From Candidatus Dormiibacterota bacterium (GTDB taxonomy: Bacteria; Chloroflexota; Dormibacteria; CF-121): DNA of 64,000 bases. Under the pieces are notes generated by a model. That model ran no database searches, had not been told where the DNA came from, and was given only the letters and a program-made list of their open reading frames with translations. Position numbers and translations under genes: made by a program. Where the stretch lies: positions 1-64,000 of the forward strand of contig DASZZN010000005.1 of the NCBI GenBank assembly GCA_035544955.1. Direction: 5' to 3'. Positions 7,508 to 16,079 of this stretch are shown here, piece after piece; position 1 is the stretch's first letter, and each line of letters opens with the position of its first letter.

Positions 7508-9840
7508 GCGCCGTCTTGCGAAAGACCCTCGCCGACATGCGCCGGCGCAAGGTCCAGACTGCCGTCATTGCGCTCGTTCTGTTGTTATCCAGCCTTTCAG
7601 CGACACTTGCGCTGACCCTGCTCGTTGAGTCGGACGCTCCCTTTGACCACGCGTTTCAGCAGGTGCAGGGCGCGCATCTGACCATGACTTTTGCCGCGTC
7701 GGCGGTCACCGAGGCCGAGTTGAGGACGACCGGGCGGGCGTCGGGTGTGAGCGCCTTCGCCGGACCATGGCGCGTTATCCCCTGGTCGATCGAGCAACCC
7801 GATGGGCAAACGTTCACCCTGCCCCTCGCCGGACGCGACGGCCCCGGCGGTGCGGTCGACCGTCTGACACTGGTCAGAGGGCGCTGGGCGCAACTCGCCA
7901 ACGAAGTGGTCCTCTCCCAGCAGTATGCGGACAAAGGTGGGACGCAGCTTGGAGACACAGTGACGGCCGGTAGCGGCGACCAGCCCGGCGCGATGACCGT
8001 CGTCGGCATCGCCGTTGGCGTCGGCAATGAACCGGGTGCCTGGACACTTCCGGCAGGGGTGCCACTGCTCACCAGCGGGAAATTCCGGACGACCTACCTG
8101 ATGGAGTACCGGTTGGTACATGCCGGCACGCAGCACGACATCAACGTCGTGGCCGATGCGATCAGCGCCTCTTTCCGGCAGGGTGCTGTGCTCGATAGCA
8201 GTAGCTACCTGACCGCCAAGCTTGACGCTGATCGGACGACCGCCGTGATGATCCCGTTTCTCCTCGCCTTCAGCGCCTTTGCACTGCTGGCATCGGCCTT
8301 CATCATCGTCAACCTCGTGAGCGGGGCCGTGATTGCCGGCACGCGCGATATCGGGATCATGAAATCCGTCGGGTTCACGCCGACCCAGGTGGTCGCGGTG
8401 CTGGCTGGCCAGATGCTCATCCCGGCGCTCGTCGGCTGCCTCGCCGGGGTGCCGCTCGGCATCCTCCTCAGCCAGCCGTTCCTGGCGGACACCGCACACG
8501 CCTTCAACCTGCCGCAGACATTCGGGTTCGCGCCCGGACACGATGCGCTTGGAGTCCTGGCGATCCTTCTGGTCGTCATCGCGACCACGGTCCTGGTCTC
8601 CTTGCGCGCCGGCCGCATGACGGCCGCGACGGCGATCGCCACCGGCAGCGCTCCAGCGGCAGGCCACGGTTACCAGCTTGCCCGGATCGCGGCGCGCCTT
8701 CCCCTGCCACGCGCCCTGACGTTTGGCGCCGGCGAGTCCCTCGCCAGGGCAGGGCGGTCGGCCATGACCGTAGGCGCCATCCTGATCGGGGTTGCGACAG
8801 TTGCGTTTAGCCTGGGGCTCAGTCGATCCCTTGCCGATGTCAAGGCTGGACTAGCGCGCGACCAGCAAGTGCAAGTCAGTGTCTTTCGCCAGGGTGGGGG
8901 AGGCGAGGGCAAAGGCCCGGTCAGCGGTCCGACCGACCAGCAGATGACAGCCCTGATCGGCGCGCAGCCGGGAACGGCGCGGTTCGTTCCTGAAACCCAG
9001 GTGGACGTCGCCGTGGCGGGCGCCGGCGAGCCGGTTCCACTGACGGCATATCGCGGCGACGCTTCATGGCTCGGCTACCCCATCATCGCGGGTCGCTGGT
9101 TCAGTTCGGCCGGCGAGGCGGTGGCGCCGACGGCGTTCTTTACCAGGACTGGACAACACGTGGGCGATACGATCACCGTAACCCTTAGTGGCCAAGACCT
9201 GCACCTGAGGCTCGTGGGTGAGATCTTCGACATCCAGGGGGACAACGTCCTCCTGCGGACGGCCTGGGGAAGCCTCTCCGGCAACCCAGAGGCGCACCAA
9301 TACGAAATCCAGCTGCGGCCCGGCACCAATGCCAACGTCTATGCCGGCGCCATGGCGTCGGGCAACCCGGGGATCGGCATCGACGTCCGCGGCCGGGGCG
9401 GCGTTGACACGGCGTTCATCCTGATCAACAGCACTCTTGCCGGACTCGCGCTGATCCTGACGCTGATCGCGCTCGCCGGCGTCTTTAACACCGTGGTCCT
9501 CAACACCCGCGAGAAGGCTCGTGACATCGCCATCCTGAAGGGGATCGGGATGACGCCGTGGCAGGTGACCGCGATGGTCCTGGCATCGGTCTCGCTGCTC
9601 GGCATCGTGGGTACCCTCGTCGGCCTGCCGGCCGGCATGGTCCTCCACCGGAACATCCTGGTTTTGATGGGCCAGATCGCATCCGGGACCAACATCCCAA
9701 GCCAGTACTTCAACGTTTTCGACCTGGGCCTGTTGATTGGCCTGGCCGCCAGCGGACTCTTGATCGCCATGATCGGCGCGCTCATTCCCGCGCAATGGGC
9801 GGCCCGCTCCCGGGTGACGGAGGTGCTCCAGACCGAGTAG
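7504..9840 (+). CDS. FtsX-like ABC permease, duplicated type
   Basis: The 778-residue membrane protein has an N-terminal TM helix (about 15-40), a large extracytoplasmic domain and a first FtsX bundle (about 245-380). A linker with a TM helix (about 415-440), a second extracytoplasmic domain and a C-terminal FtsX bundle (about 640-778) follow. Both bundles contain the diagnostic pattern seen as TRDIGIMKSVGFTPTQV and AILKGIGMTPWQV. Such permeases act as mechanotransmitters for lipoprotein or antibiotic handling; no substrate can be assigned. Its stop lies three bases from the stop of the convergent HAD gene. Confidence 0.92.
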   Translation: MSAVLRKTLADMRRRKVQTAVIALVLLLSSLSATLALTLLVESDAPFDHAFQQVQGAHLTMTFAASAVTEAELRTTGRASGVSAFAGPWRVIPWSIEQPDGQTFTLPLAGRDGPGGAVDRLTLVRGRWAQLANEVVLSQQYADKGGTQLGDTVTAGSGDQPGAMTVVGIAVGVGNEPGAWTLPAGVPLLTSGKFRTTYLMEYRLVHAGTQHDINVVADAISASFRQGAVLDSSSYLTAKLDADRTTAVMIPFLLAFSAFALLASAFIIVNLVSGAVIAGTRDIGIMKSVGFTPTQVVAVLAGQMLIPALVGCLAGVPLGILLSQPFLADTAHAFNLPQTFGFAPGHDALGVLAILLVVIATTVLVSLRAGRMTAATAIATGSAPAAGHGYQLARIAARLPLPRALTFGAGESLARAGRSAMTVGAILIGVATVAFSLGLSRSLADVKAGLARDQQVQVSVFRQGGGGEGKGPVSGPTDQQMTALIGAQPGTARFVPETQVDVAVAGAGEPVPLTAYRGDASWLGYPIIAGRWFSSAGEAVAPTAFFTRTGQHVGDTITVTLSGQDLHLRLVGEIFDIQGDNVLLRTAWGSLSGNPEAHQYEIQLRPGTNANVYAGAMASGNPGIGIDVRGRGGVDTAFILINSTLAGLALILTLIALAGVFNTVVLNTREKARDIAILKGIGMTPWQVTAMVLASVSLLGIVGTLVGLPAGMVLHRNILVLMGQIASGTNIPSQYFNVFDLGLLIGLAASGLLIAMIGALIPAQWAARSRVTEVLQTE

Positions 9841-9843
9841 CGG

Positions 9844-10542
9844 TTAGAAGTGCACTCGAAGCTCGCCGAACGCGTGCAAGATGAGGAGGCGCCCGTCGGC
9901 ATGGGTGACCTCCTCCTTTTCCAGCCGCCAGGTGTGCTCGTGTGGAATGAACACGGCGTTGAGCCCGGCCCGCAAGGCCGGGTTGATGTCGGAGCGTGGA
10001 GAATTCCCGATCATCCAGGTGCGAGTGGGGTCGAGGTCCCGCTCCCTGGCGATCGCCCGGTAGGTATCAACGGCTTTCTCATGGACGACGGCGCTCGCGG
10101 TAAAGCGTGACTCCAGTCCGGATCGCTCGATCTTGAGACGCTGCTCCTCGGGATGACCCTTGGTCACCAGCATCAGGTCATGCCGACCCGCGAGGTAGTC
10201 GATCGTTTCCGCCACTTCTGGGATGAGCGTCAGTGGCTGGCTTGCGATCCGCTGGCCCAGTTGCACCACATGCTCGATGTCTTCCGGCCGCACGTCTCGT
10301 TCGGCGAGCCGCTCGTACGTCTGCTGCAGGTTTTTCGTGAAAGCAGCTGACCCGTACCCGTGCACGGCGATATTCAGACGCTCGACCTCATCGAGCGCCG
10401 CGCGAACCTGCTCCCGGCCCATCGACGAGTGCCCGAGAAAGTCGATAAACGCCTCGATCGCCTGCTCGAAGTAGACGTTGTTCTCCCAGAGCGTGTCGTC
10501 GCCGTCGATCAGAAGGAACTGGCGGCTGATCGCAGGTGCCAT
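9844..10542 (-). CDS. HAD-superfamily hydrolase
   Basis: This 232-residue protein has HAD motif I DGDDTLWENN (near residue 13, with the nucleophilic Asp), motif II with a conserved Thr in LMLVTKGHPEEQ, and motif III/IV in MIGNSPRSDINPA. The helical cap between about 25 and 95 resembles those of haloacid dehalogenase/phosphatase members. The substrate is unknown. A TAGCCT element ends seven bases before ATG 10542 and no ribosome site is present, which suggests a leaderless mRNA. Confidence 0.85.
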   Translation of the reverse strand: MAPAISRQFLLIDGDDTLWENNVYFEQAIEAFIDFLGHSSMGREQVRAALDEVERLNIAVHGYGSAAFTKNLQQTYERLAERDVRPEDIEHVVQLGQRIASQPLTLIPEVAETIDYLAGRHDLMLVTKGHPEEQRLKIERSGLESRFTASAVVHEKAVDTYRAIARERDLDPTRTWMIGNSPRSDINPALRAGLNAVFIPHEHTWRLEKEEVTHADGRLLILHAFGELRVHF

Positions 10543-10549
10543 CGCTTCA

Positions 10550-10555
10550 AGGCTA
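10550..10555 (-). promoter_or_regulatory. -10 element (TAGCCT) for leaderless HAD gene
   Basis: TAGCCT fits TAnnnT and ends seven bases before ATG 10542, placing the transcription start at the start codon. Confidence 0.45.
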
Positions 10556-10626
10556 CCGTTCGTCGCTTGTCCGGCTTCAGCGGCGAGCGTTTGTTAGGGT
10601 TCCCCGGTTCAGAGCGTATATACACT

Positions 10627-11178
10627 GTGGCCGGCTATGAGCAGCGTGCGCCTGGACAACCTGTGGAAGCCGGCGACGATCGGCCGTTAACTGCCGAGGT
10701 GCTCTGCGCCCGGTATGCGCAACGCGTCTATCGCTTTGCCGCCATGGTGGCGGCGGGCGACGTCGAGGCCGAGGACCTTGCCCAAGATGCCCTGGTGCGC
10801 GCCATCCGGAATTTGGGACGGTTCGACGCCAGTCGCGGGACGGTGGAGACCTGGCTGTGGCGGATCGTGGTCAACAGCGCGATCGATGCCGGTCGTGTTT
10901 CTGCCAGGCGTCGCCTCCTCTGGGAGCGATTTCGATCGCAGCCCACGTTGGGCGAGAACGTCGAAGACCTTGCGCTGATGCGGATCACGGCGGCCGAGCT
11001 GCTGGCGGCCGTCCGGCGGCTCCGGCCTCGGGAGCGGGGCATGATCGCATTGCGGTTTGGCGCGGGTCTCGGTTTCGCGGAGGTCGGGGCAGCATACGGT
11101 ATCAGCCCAGCAGCAGCGACCATGGCGATCCGGCGAGCGCTCGACACCCTGCGCATCCTTCTGAAGGAGACGAGATGA
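10627..11178 (+). CDS. ECF RNA polymerase sigma factor
   Basis: About 183 residues. Sigma region 2 is visible (RYAQRVYRFAAMVAAGDVEAEDLAQDALVRA, shown in two parts: RYAQRVYRFAAM and EDLAQDALVRAIRNLG). Region 4 follows (LRPRERGMIALRFGAGLGFA, then AAYGISPAAATMAIRRALD). The start is uncertain. GTG 10627 sits just downstream of a TATATA sequence, GTG 10663 is an alternative, and upstream codons are antisense to the HAD gene. The stop overlaps the ATG of the next gene (ATGA), the usual arrangement for a sigma/regulator pair. Confidence 0.85.
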   Translation: MAGYEQRAPGQPVEAGDDRPLTAEVLCARYAQRVYRFAAMVAAGDVEAEDLAQDALVRAIRNLGRFDASRGTVETWLWRIVVNSAIDAGRVSARRRLLWERFRSQPTLGENVEDLALMRITAAELLAAVRRLRPRERGMIALRFGAGLGFAEVGAAYGISPAAATMAIRRALDTLRILLKETR

Positions 11179-12182
11179 GTACCAGCCTTGAAGATCGTTT
11201 GGCCGACCTCGATTTGCCGATGCCGGACACGCTGGTGCCGCGGGTCCTCGCCCGGGTGGCCGAGCCCGCTGCCCGGCGCACCAGTTCGGTGCAACGCCGT
11301 CCCCGGTGGGCAACCGTCGCGCTGGCGGTGGTAGTGCTCATCGTCGCGGTGAGTGGGGCCACGTTCTATGCGCCGCGATTCGCGCAGGCCTTGGCCGATG
11401 CCCCGATCGTCGGAACCGCCGTGGGTCCGGCACTGCGGTCGGCAGGGCTTGCCGGCTTGCAGGGGCGCTTCACCGCCCTGGACAGCCGCGCAACGTCGTC
11501 CGGTTACACGGTGCGGCTGGTCGCCGGTTACGCCGACAAGAACCAGACCGTCCTCGTGCTCAGCGTGGATCCGCCCGACCACATGCTTTTCGGGCGGACC
11601 GAGCTGACCGATCAGTTTGGTCGTGCGATTGCGATCAGTGGCGGGGTCTCGGACGCGCGAACCGGCGACAACGTCCTGATCTTCGATGGCCTCCCGTGGC
11701 CTGATTCGTTCCTCGGTGCGCGTCTCCGCCTGCATGCCAGCACACTCGGAGCTGCTGCGGGCGGCCAAGCGGTGGCCGGCGACTGGACGCTGCAGGGCAC
11801 GATTCCGGTTGAGTCGAGTCGCCGATTGCCGCAGCCCGCCGCAGGAAGCCTGGGTGACTCGACGGTCCGCTTCACCAAGGTCGAGGCAACCAGCGCCACG
11901 GTTTCCGTCTACATGGAGATTAGCGGGCCATTGGCGGGGCAACTCGACCGGATGGTTGGGCCGACGATTCCCTACGTAGCCAAGCCGCATCTGGCCTTCT
12001 CTTATGAACTCGTCGACGCCGGCGATCGCGTCGCAACCCATATGAACGGGACGGGCTCGACTGGGATTGGACCTGCCGCCCAGGTCTGGGCTGGTTGGGT
12101 GATCACGCACCCGGGCGACTATCGGCTCCGGATCGCCTACGAGGGTGTGGGCAGTTTCGAGAGGATGATCACCGTCCCGTAA
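11175..12182 (+). CDS. Single-pass membrane protein, putative anti-sigma partner of the ECF factor
   Basis: The 335-residue protein has a cytoplasmic N-terminus of about 45 residues, one TM helix (ATVALAVVVLIVAVSGATFY, about 50-70) and a beta-rich outer domain. It has no zinc-binding HxxxCxxC anti-sigma motif. Location and coupling to the sigma gene (ATGA overlap) suggest an anti-sigma or sensor role, and the outer part resembles DUF4179-type domains only loosely. That role is an inference. The gene is followed by a second, similar sigma/membrane-protein module. Confidence 0.75.
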   Translation: MSTSLEDRLADLDLPMPDTLVPRVLARVAEPAARRTSSVQRRPRWATVALAVVVLIVAVSGATFYAPRFAQALADAPIVGTAVGPALRSAGLAGLQGRFTALDSRATSSGYTVRLVAGYADKNQTVLVLSVDPPDHMLFGRTELTDQFGRAIAISGGVSDARTGDNVLIFDGLPWPDSFLGARLRLHASTLGAAAGGQAVAGDWTLQGTIPVESSRRLPQPAAGSLGDSTVRFTKVEATSATVSVYMEISGPLAGQLDRMVGPTIPYVAKPHLAFSYELVDAGDRVATHMNGTGSTGIGPAAQVWAGWVITHPGDYRLRIAYEGVGSFERMITVP

Positions 12183-12246
12183 TTCGGCCCGCACCCAGTG
12201 GAACCACCGGACCGGCTGGGTGGTATGAAGGGTTAGCAATCGATCC

Positions 12247-12837
12247 GTGGAGGGCCGGCCACTGGACGACATAGCGCTTGTCGAGCGCGCACGACACGGC
12301 GATGTCAACGCTTATGAAGCACTTGTCCAGCAGTACCAGCAGCTGGCGTTTCGGGTCGCCTACCAGGTCACCGGTGACGCCGCCGAGGCGGAGGATGCCG
12401 CGCAGGAGGCATTCGTGAACGCCTTCTACGCGCTCGGCCGTTTCCACGCCGGCGCGCCGTTCAAGCCCTGGCTGTGCCGGATCGTCGCCAACGAAGCGCG
12501 TAATCGCCGGACGTCGGCCCGTCGGCGGACCGTCATGGCCGAGCGCGCCTTGGTCGCCCAATCCTCGGGGGACTCGGCCCAGTCCCCCGAGGCCGCGGCC
12601 GAGGCGAACGAGTTTCGCTCCACCCTGGTGGCGACCTTGAAGACGCTGCGCGAAGATGATCGCCTCATCCTTGCCTACCGGCTCTTCTTCGATCTGTCCG
12701 AGGCCGAGATGGCGGAGGCGCTCGACTGCCCACGGGGTACCGTGAAGTCGCGCCTCTCCCGGGCGCTCGCGCGCCTTCGTGCCGCTCTGCCGGCCGACAT
12801 CCGCATGCCCGTCGCGGGGGGAGAGACCGATGGCTGA
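12247..12837 (+). CDS. ECF RNA polymerase sigma factor
   Basis: This 196-residue protein has region 2 (VERARHGDVNAYEALVQQYQ; AEDAAQEAFVNAFYALGRF) and region 4 (LREDDRLILAYRLFFDLSEA; ALDCPRGTVKSRLSRALARL). The linker between the domains is rich in Ala, Ser and Glu. It starts with GTG 12247. The end overlaps the next gene by eight bases. It belongs to the SigW/RpoE-like ECF class; the target promoters are unknown. Confidence 0.92.
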   Translation: MEGRPLDDIALVERARHGDVNAYEALVQQYQQLAFRVAYQVTGDAAEAEDAAQEAFVNAFYALGRFHAGAPFKPWLCRIVANEARNRRTSARRRTVMAERALVAQSSGDSAQSPEAAAEANEFRSTLVATLKTLREDDRLILAYRLFFDLSEAEMAEALDCPRGTVKSRLSRALARLRAALPADIRMPVAGGETDG

Positions 12838-13627
12838 TCCGATGGGCATGACCGACGTCGAGCTGGAGCGAGCGCTCCGGGACCTCGGGCCGCGCTATCC
12901 GTACCCAGCGACCCCCAACCTGGCGAGCCGCGTGCGCCTGCGAATCACCGCCCTACCGGTTGCTCAGCCGCGCCGGCTCGAGCTCTGGCGCGATCCGCGC
13001 CGGCTCGCCCTGGTGGCCGCGGTGCTGCTCGTCCTGCTGGGCGCCGCGGCCCTGGCCAACCCCGTGACACGCGATGCCATCGCGCACTTCTTCCACGTTC
13101 GGGGGGTCATCGTGAACCGCGAGACGTCGCCGCTTCCATCGCTGTCTCCAGTAACGCCGCTGGACCTCGGGCGTCGCACCACCATCGCCGACGCCCAATC
13201 GAGGGTGAGCTTTACCATCGCCGTACCCGCCGAGGTCGGCCAACCGGAGGCGGTCTATGTCGTGAGCGGGATTCCTGGAGGCGAGGTCGCGCTAGCCTAC
13301 ACACCGCGCCCGGGCATCCCGTTGGTCAACCAAACCGGCTTGGGCTTGCTCATCAGCGAGTTTCGCGGCGACCTCATCCCGGGCTTCATCACCAAAAGCG
13401 TCGGGCCGGGCACGACGCTGGAGGAAGTCTCGGTCCACGGCGACACCGGCTGGTGGATCGCGGGCCAGCCTCACATGATTTACGTTCAGGTCGCGGGCCA
13501 GAGTCAGCCGGTGACGTTGCGCATGGCTGCCAACACGCTGATCTGGGAGCATGTCGGCGTCACCTACCGGATCGAATCCGGCCTCTCGAAGGCCGACGTC
13601 TTCAAGATCGCGGCCGGTCTTCCCTAG
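12830..13627 (+). CDS. Single-pass membrane protein coupled to the ECF factor (putative anti-sigma)
   Basis: This 265-residue protein has a short cytoplasmic N-terminus (about 1-55), one TM helix (LALVAAVLLVLLGAAALA, about 57-75) and a beta-rich extracytoplasmic domain of about 190 residues. ATG 12830 is chosen because it overlaps the sigma stop and begins the conserved part. No zinc anti-sigma motif is seen in the N-terminal segment. The plan (short N-terminus, TM, outer sensor) is the same as in the preceding module, so an anti-sigma role is inferred. Confidence 0.75.
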   Translation: MADPMGMTDVELERALRDLGPRYPYPATPNLASRVRLRITALPVAQPRRLELWRDPRRLALVAAVLLVLLGAAALANPVTRDAIAHFFHVRGVIVNRETSPLPSLSPVTPLDLGRRTTIADAQSRVSFTIAVPAEVGQPEAVYVVSGIPGGEVALAYTPRPGIPLVNQTGLGLLISEFRGDLIPGFITKSVGPGTTLEEVSVHGDTGWWIAGQPHMIYVQVAGQSQPVTLRMAANTLIWEHVGVTYRIESGLSKADVFKIAAGLP

Positions 13628-13758
13628 GCGCGCCCCGTTGCCGGCGGTGAATGGTCTCCGGGTCCCACCGCCGCCGGCTCCGGGCGCGTTGATGCATTGT
13701 TCCTGCCCCCCGTGACAGCTGTCTGTCGAAGCCTCCTCCGCACGCCACTCCAGATGGC

Positions 13759-13775
13759 TTCACAGGTGATTCACA
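13759..13775 (+). promoter_or_regulatory. Direct repeat TTCACA-N5-TTCACA, candidate response-regulator site
   Basis: Two identical hexamers are 11 bases apart start to start, the spacing used by OmpR-family regulators. The site lies about 85 bases before the small-protein gene that heads the regulator/kinase operon, so autoregulation is possible. This is unproven. Confidence 0.35.
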
Positions 13776-13856
13776 ACTCTCGCGCAGGATGGAACGCAGC
13801 GGGGAATCACAAAACCGCCGCCCTTTCCACACCGGGGGCGGCTGAAGGAGAACGAC

Positions 13857-14171
13857 ATGAACGATTACAGAACTCGAGGTAGGAGCCGGACGCTTAAGTG
13901 GCTCGGGCTTGGCCTGGGGCTGGCGCTCTTCGGTCGGCGCCGCTTGGTGCGTCGACTGTTGATGGCCCGGATGCTTACGCGCGGATTCGGCCGCTACGGC
14001 GGCGGCGGACCATGGGGCCGCTTCGGCGGCTACGGCTCCGGCGGTCCTGGTGGATATCAGCAGACCTTCACGCTCCCGCCCTTCATCGAGGCGACGCTGC
14101 GTGCCTGGCACGACCGGGCGCACGGAACGCCCCAGCCACCGACAGGTCCGTCAGGAACCGTCCAGCTCTGA
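13857..14171 (+). CDS. Small Gly/Arg-rich protein, function unknown
   Basis: 104 residues. A basic N-terminus (RTRGRSRTLKW) is followed by a short hydrophobic stretch (LGLGLGLALFG), an Arg-rich segment and a low-complexity Gly/Tyr/Pro region (FGGYGSGGPGGYQQ). A more ordinary C-terminal segment follows (LPPFIEATLRAWHDRAHG). A strong ribosome site (GAAGGAGA) precedes ATG 13857. The gene lies 67 bases before the OmpR-type regulator and may be its first target or an accessory factor. The adjacent kinase has a similar Gly/Pro/Trp/Arg-rich N-terminus, which may be meaningful. I do not recognise a family. Confidence 0.7.
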   Translation: MNDYRTRGRSRTLKWLGLGLGLALFGRRRLVRRLLMARMLTRGFGRYGGGGPWGRFGGYGSGGPGGYQQTFTLPPFIEATLRAWHDRAHGTPQPPTGPSGTVQL

Positions 14172-14238
14172 TTTCCCCTCCCTCCCGATTGAGGCGGAGT
14201 CCCCACTCCGCCTCAACTTTCTCAACCTTCGGCATAGG

Positions 14239-14934
14239 ATGGCGCTGGTGAAGACGATCCTGGTGGTGGACGACGAGCCGCACATCGTCACGCTGGTACG
14301 CGACTATCTCGAGCGTGGGGGCTTCTCGGTGTTCACGGCAGCCGACGGGCCGACGGCGTTGCGGACAGCGTCCACGCAGCACCCCGACCTCGTTGTCCTC
14401 GACCTCGGCCTGCCCGGCATCGATGGCCTCGACGTGACCCGCTCCCTGCGCCGCAACGGGACGGTTCCCATCATCATGCTGACCGCGCGCACCGATGAAT
14501 CCGACAAGCTGATCGGTCTCGAACTCGGTGCCGACGACTATCTCACCAAGCCCTTCAGCCCCAAGGAGCTGGTCGCGCGCGTGCGCTCGGTGCTCCGTCG
14601 CAGCGAAGCCGCCAAGGCGCCGGGCGACCTGATTCGCTCGGGGGACGTCGAGCTGATCGCGCCGAGCATGGAGCTGAGCATCGCCGGCAAGCGAATCGAG
14701 TTGACACCGACGGAATTTCAACTGCTCGCGACCATGGCACGGCAGCCGGGCCGCGTGTTCAGCCGGGCCCAACTCCTCAATGCTGTCCATGGTGATGCGG
14801 GCGAACCGTTCGAGCGCGCGATCGACGCCCACATCAAGAACCTGCGCCGCAAGATCGAGCCGGACCCACACAATCCCCGGTACCTGTTGACCGTCTTCGG
14901 CGTCGGTTATCGCTTCGCGGACGGACGGCGATGA
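14239..14934 (+). CDS. Two-component response regulator, OmpR/PhoB family
   Basis: This 231-residue protein has a receiver domain (D11-D12, phospho-acceptor D55 in LVVLDLGLPGIDG, Lys in YLTKPFSP) and a C-terminal winged helix (ELTPTEFQLLATMARQPGRV to RYLLTVFGVGYRFA). ATG 14239 is the start because the receiver fold begins immediately after it; upstream in-frame codons read through the previous gene. The stop overlaps the kinase start (ATGA). Confidence 0.95.
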   Translation: MALVKTILVVDDEPHIVTLVRDYLERGGFSVFTAADGPTALRTASTQHPDLVVLDLGLPGIDGLDVTRSLRRNGTVPIIMLTARTDESDKLIGLELGADDYLTKPFSPKELVARVRSVLRRSEAAKAPGDLIRSGDVELIAPSMELSIAGKRIELTPTEFQLLATMARQPGRVFSRAQLLNAVHGDAGEPFERAIDAHIKNLRRKIEPDPHNPRYLLTVFGVGYRFADGRR

Positions 14935-16067
14935 GCCCGTCGGGTTGGCGCGGCCGAGGTTGGGGTCCCCCGGGTTCGCGTGGCCGCGGACAGCCACCCT
15001 GGTGGCCCGAGGGTCAGCCGTGGCCGCCGGCGGGACGGCCGCCGTGGCGCCGAATGGGACGCCGATTCCTCTGGCGGATTGCCGGCTTCATCGCGGCTGC
15101 CTTTCTGGTCATCGCGGTGGTCCTCACGATTGGCGTCGTGCTCGCCGGCACCGCCCTCGGTCTGATCGAGGCGCCACACGCCGTTCGCTTCGTCGCGATT
15201 GCGGCACTGGTCCTGTTGGTGCTCCTCATCGTTCGCGGCAGCCGGCGGTTTCAACGGATGGCCGTCAACCTTGGCGAGTTCGTCGATGCCGCCGGGCGGA
15301 TCGAAGCCGGCGACTACGGGGTGCAGGTCGCGGAGCGCGGACCGCGCGAGCTTCGCACGCTGGCGCGCGCCTTCAACGCGATGAGTGCGCGTCTCGCTGC
15401 CGCCGACCGCAACCGGCGCGCCTTTGTCGCCGACCTGACCCATGAGCTGCGGACGCCGCTGGCCATCATCCGCGGGCAAGCCGAGGGCATCGGTGACGGT
15501 GTCTACCCCGGCGACCAGGCGCACGTGACGCCGATCCTCGACGCCGCGGCGTCGCTTGACACGCTCGTCGACGCGCTGGCCACCATGACGCTTGCCGACG
15601 TGGGCAGCCTGAGGCTCAAGCGTGAGGCCGTCGACGTGCCGGTCCTGGTCACCAGCAGCCTGGCGGCGTTTCAAAGCGCCGCGGATGCCGCCTCGGTACG
15701 GTTGGTCGCGGACCTCGAACCGGACCTGCCGGCGGTCGACGCGGATCCGGCGCGGATTCGGGGTGTCCTCGGCAACCTGCTCTCCAATGCAATTCGCTAC
15801 ACGCCGGCGGGCGGGACCGTCACCGCCAGTGCTCGACGAACGGGCGACAGCATCACGTTCGCGGTCCGCGACACCGGCCAGGGAATCCCGAGCGAGCTGC
15901 GACCGCGCATCTTCGAGCGCTTCGTCAAAGGTCCCGGCTCGCCGGGTTCGGGCCTCGGGCTGGCGATCGCGAAAGATGTCGTGACCGCCCACGGGGGCAC
16001 CATCGAAGCAATCAGCGAACCCGGAAAAGGGACGGAGATCCGCTTCACGCTCGCGGTCGCACGATAA
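14931..16067 (+). CDS. Sensor histidine kinase, BaeS-like
   Basis: The 378-residue kinase opens with a Pro/Gly/Trp/Arg-rich cytoplasmic tail (1-45). Two closely spaced TM helices follow (about 48-75 and 83-102) with almost no outer loop, so it probably senses membrane stress or a small partner. A HAMP linker, HisKA (FVADLTHELRTPLAII, His near 170) and HATPase_c (NLLSNAIRYTPAGG; DTGQGIPSELRPRIFERF; GSGLGLAIAKDVV) complete it. It is translationally coupled to the OmpR-type regulator. Confidence 0.95.
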   Translation: MSPSGWRGRGWGPPGSRGRGQPPWWPEGQPWPPAGRPPWRRMGRRFLWRIAGFIAAAFLVIAVVLTIGVVLAGTALGLIEAPHAVRFVAIAALVLLVLLIVRGSRRFQRMAVNLGEFVDAAGRIEAGDYGVQVAERGPRELRTLARAFNAMSARLAAADRNRRAFVADLTHELRTPLAIIRGQAEGIGDGVYPGDQAHVTPILDAAASLDTLVDALATMTLADVGSLRLKREAVDVPVLVTSSLAAFQSAADAASVRLVADLEPDLPAVDADPARIRGVLGNLLSNAIRYTPAGGTVTASARRTGDSITFAVRDTGQGIPSELRPRIFERFVKGPGSPGSGLGLAIAKDVVTAHGGTIEAISEPGKGTEIRFTLAVAR

Positions 16068-16070
16068 CCT
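16065..16070 (+). promoter_or_regulatory. -10 element (TAACCT) for leaderless leuB
   Basis: TAACCT overlaps the kinase stop codon and ends six bases before GTG 16077. No ribosome site is present. Confidence 0.5.
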
Positions 16071-16079
16071 TTTACCGTG
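16071..16079 (+). other. leuB start context: six-base leader gap and GTG start, no Shine-Dalgarno
   Basis: TTTACC separates the -10 from GTG. The absence of purines here decides in favour of leaderless initiation at 16077. Confidence 0.4.
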
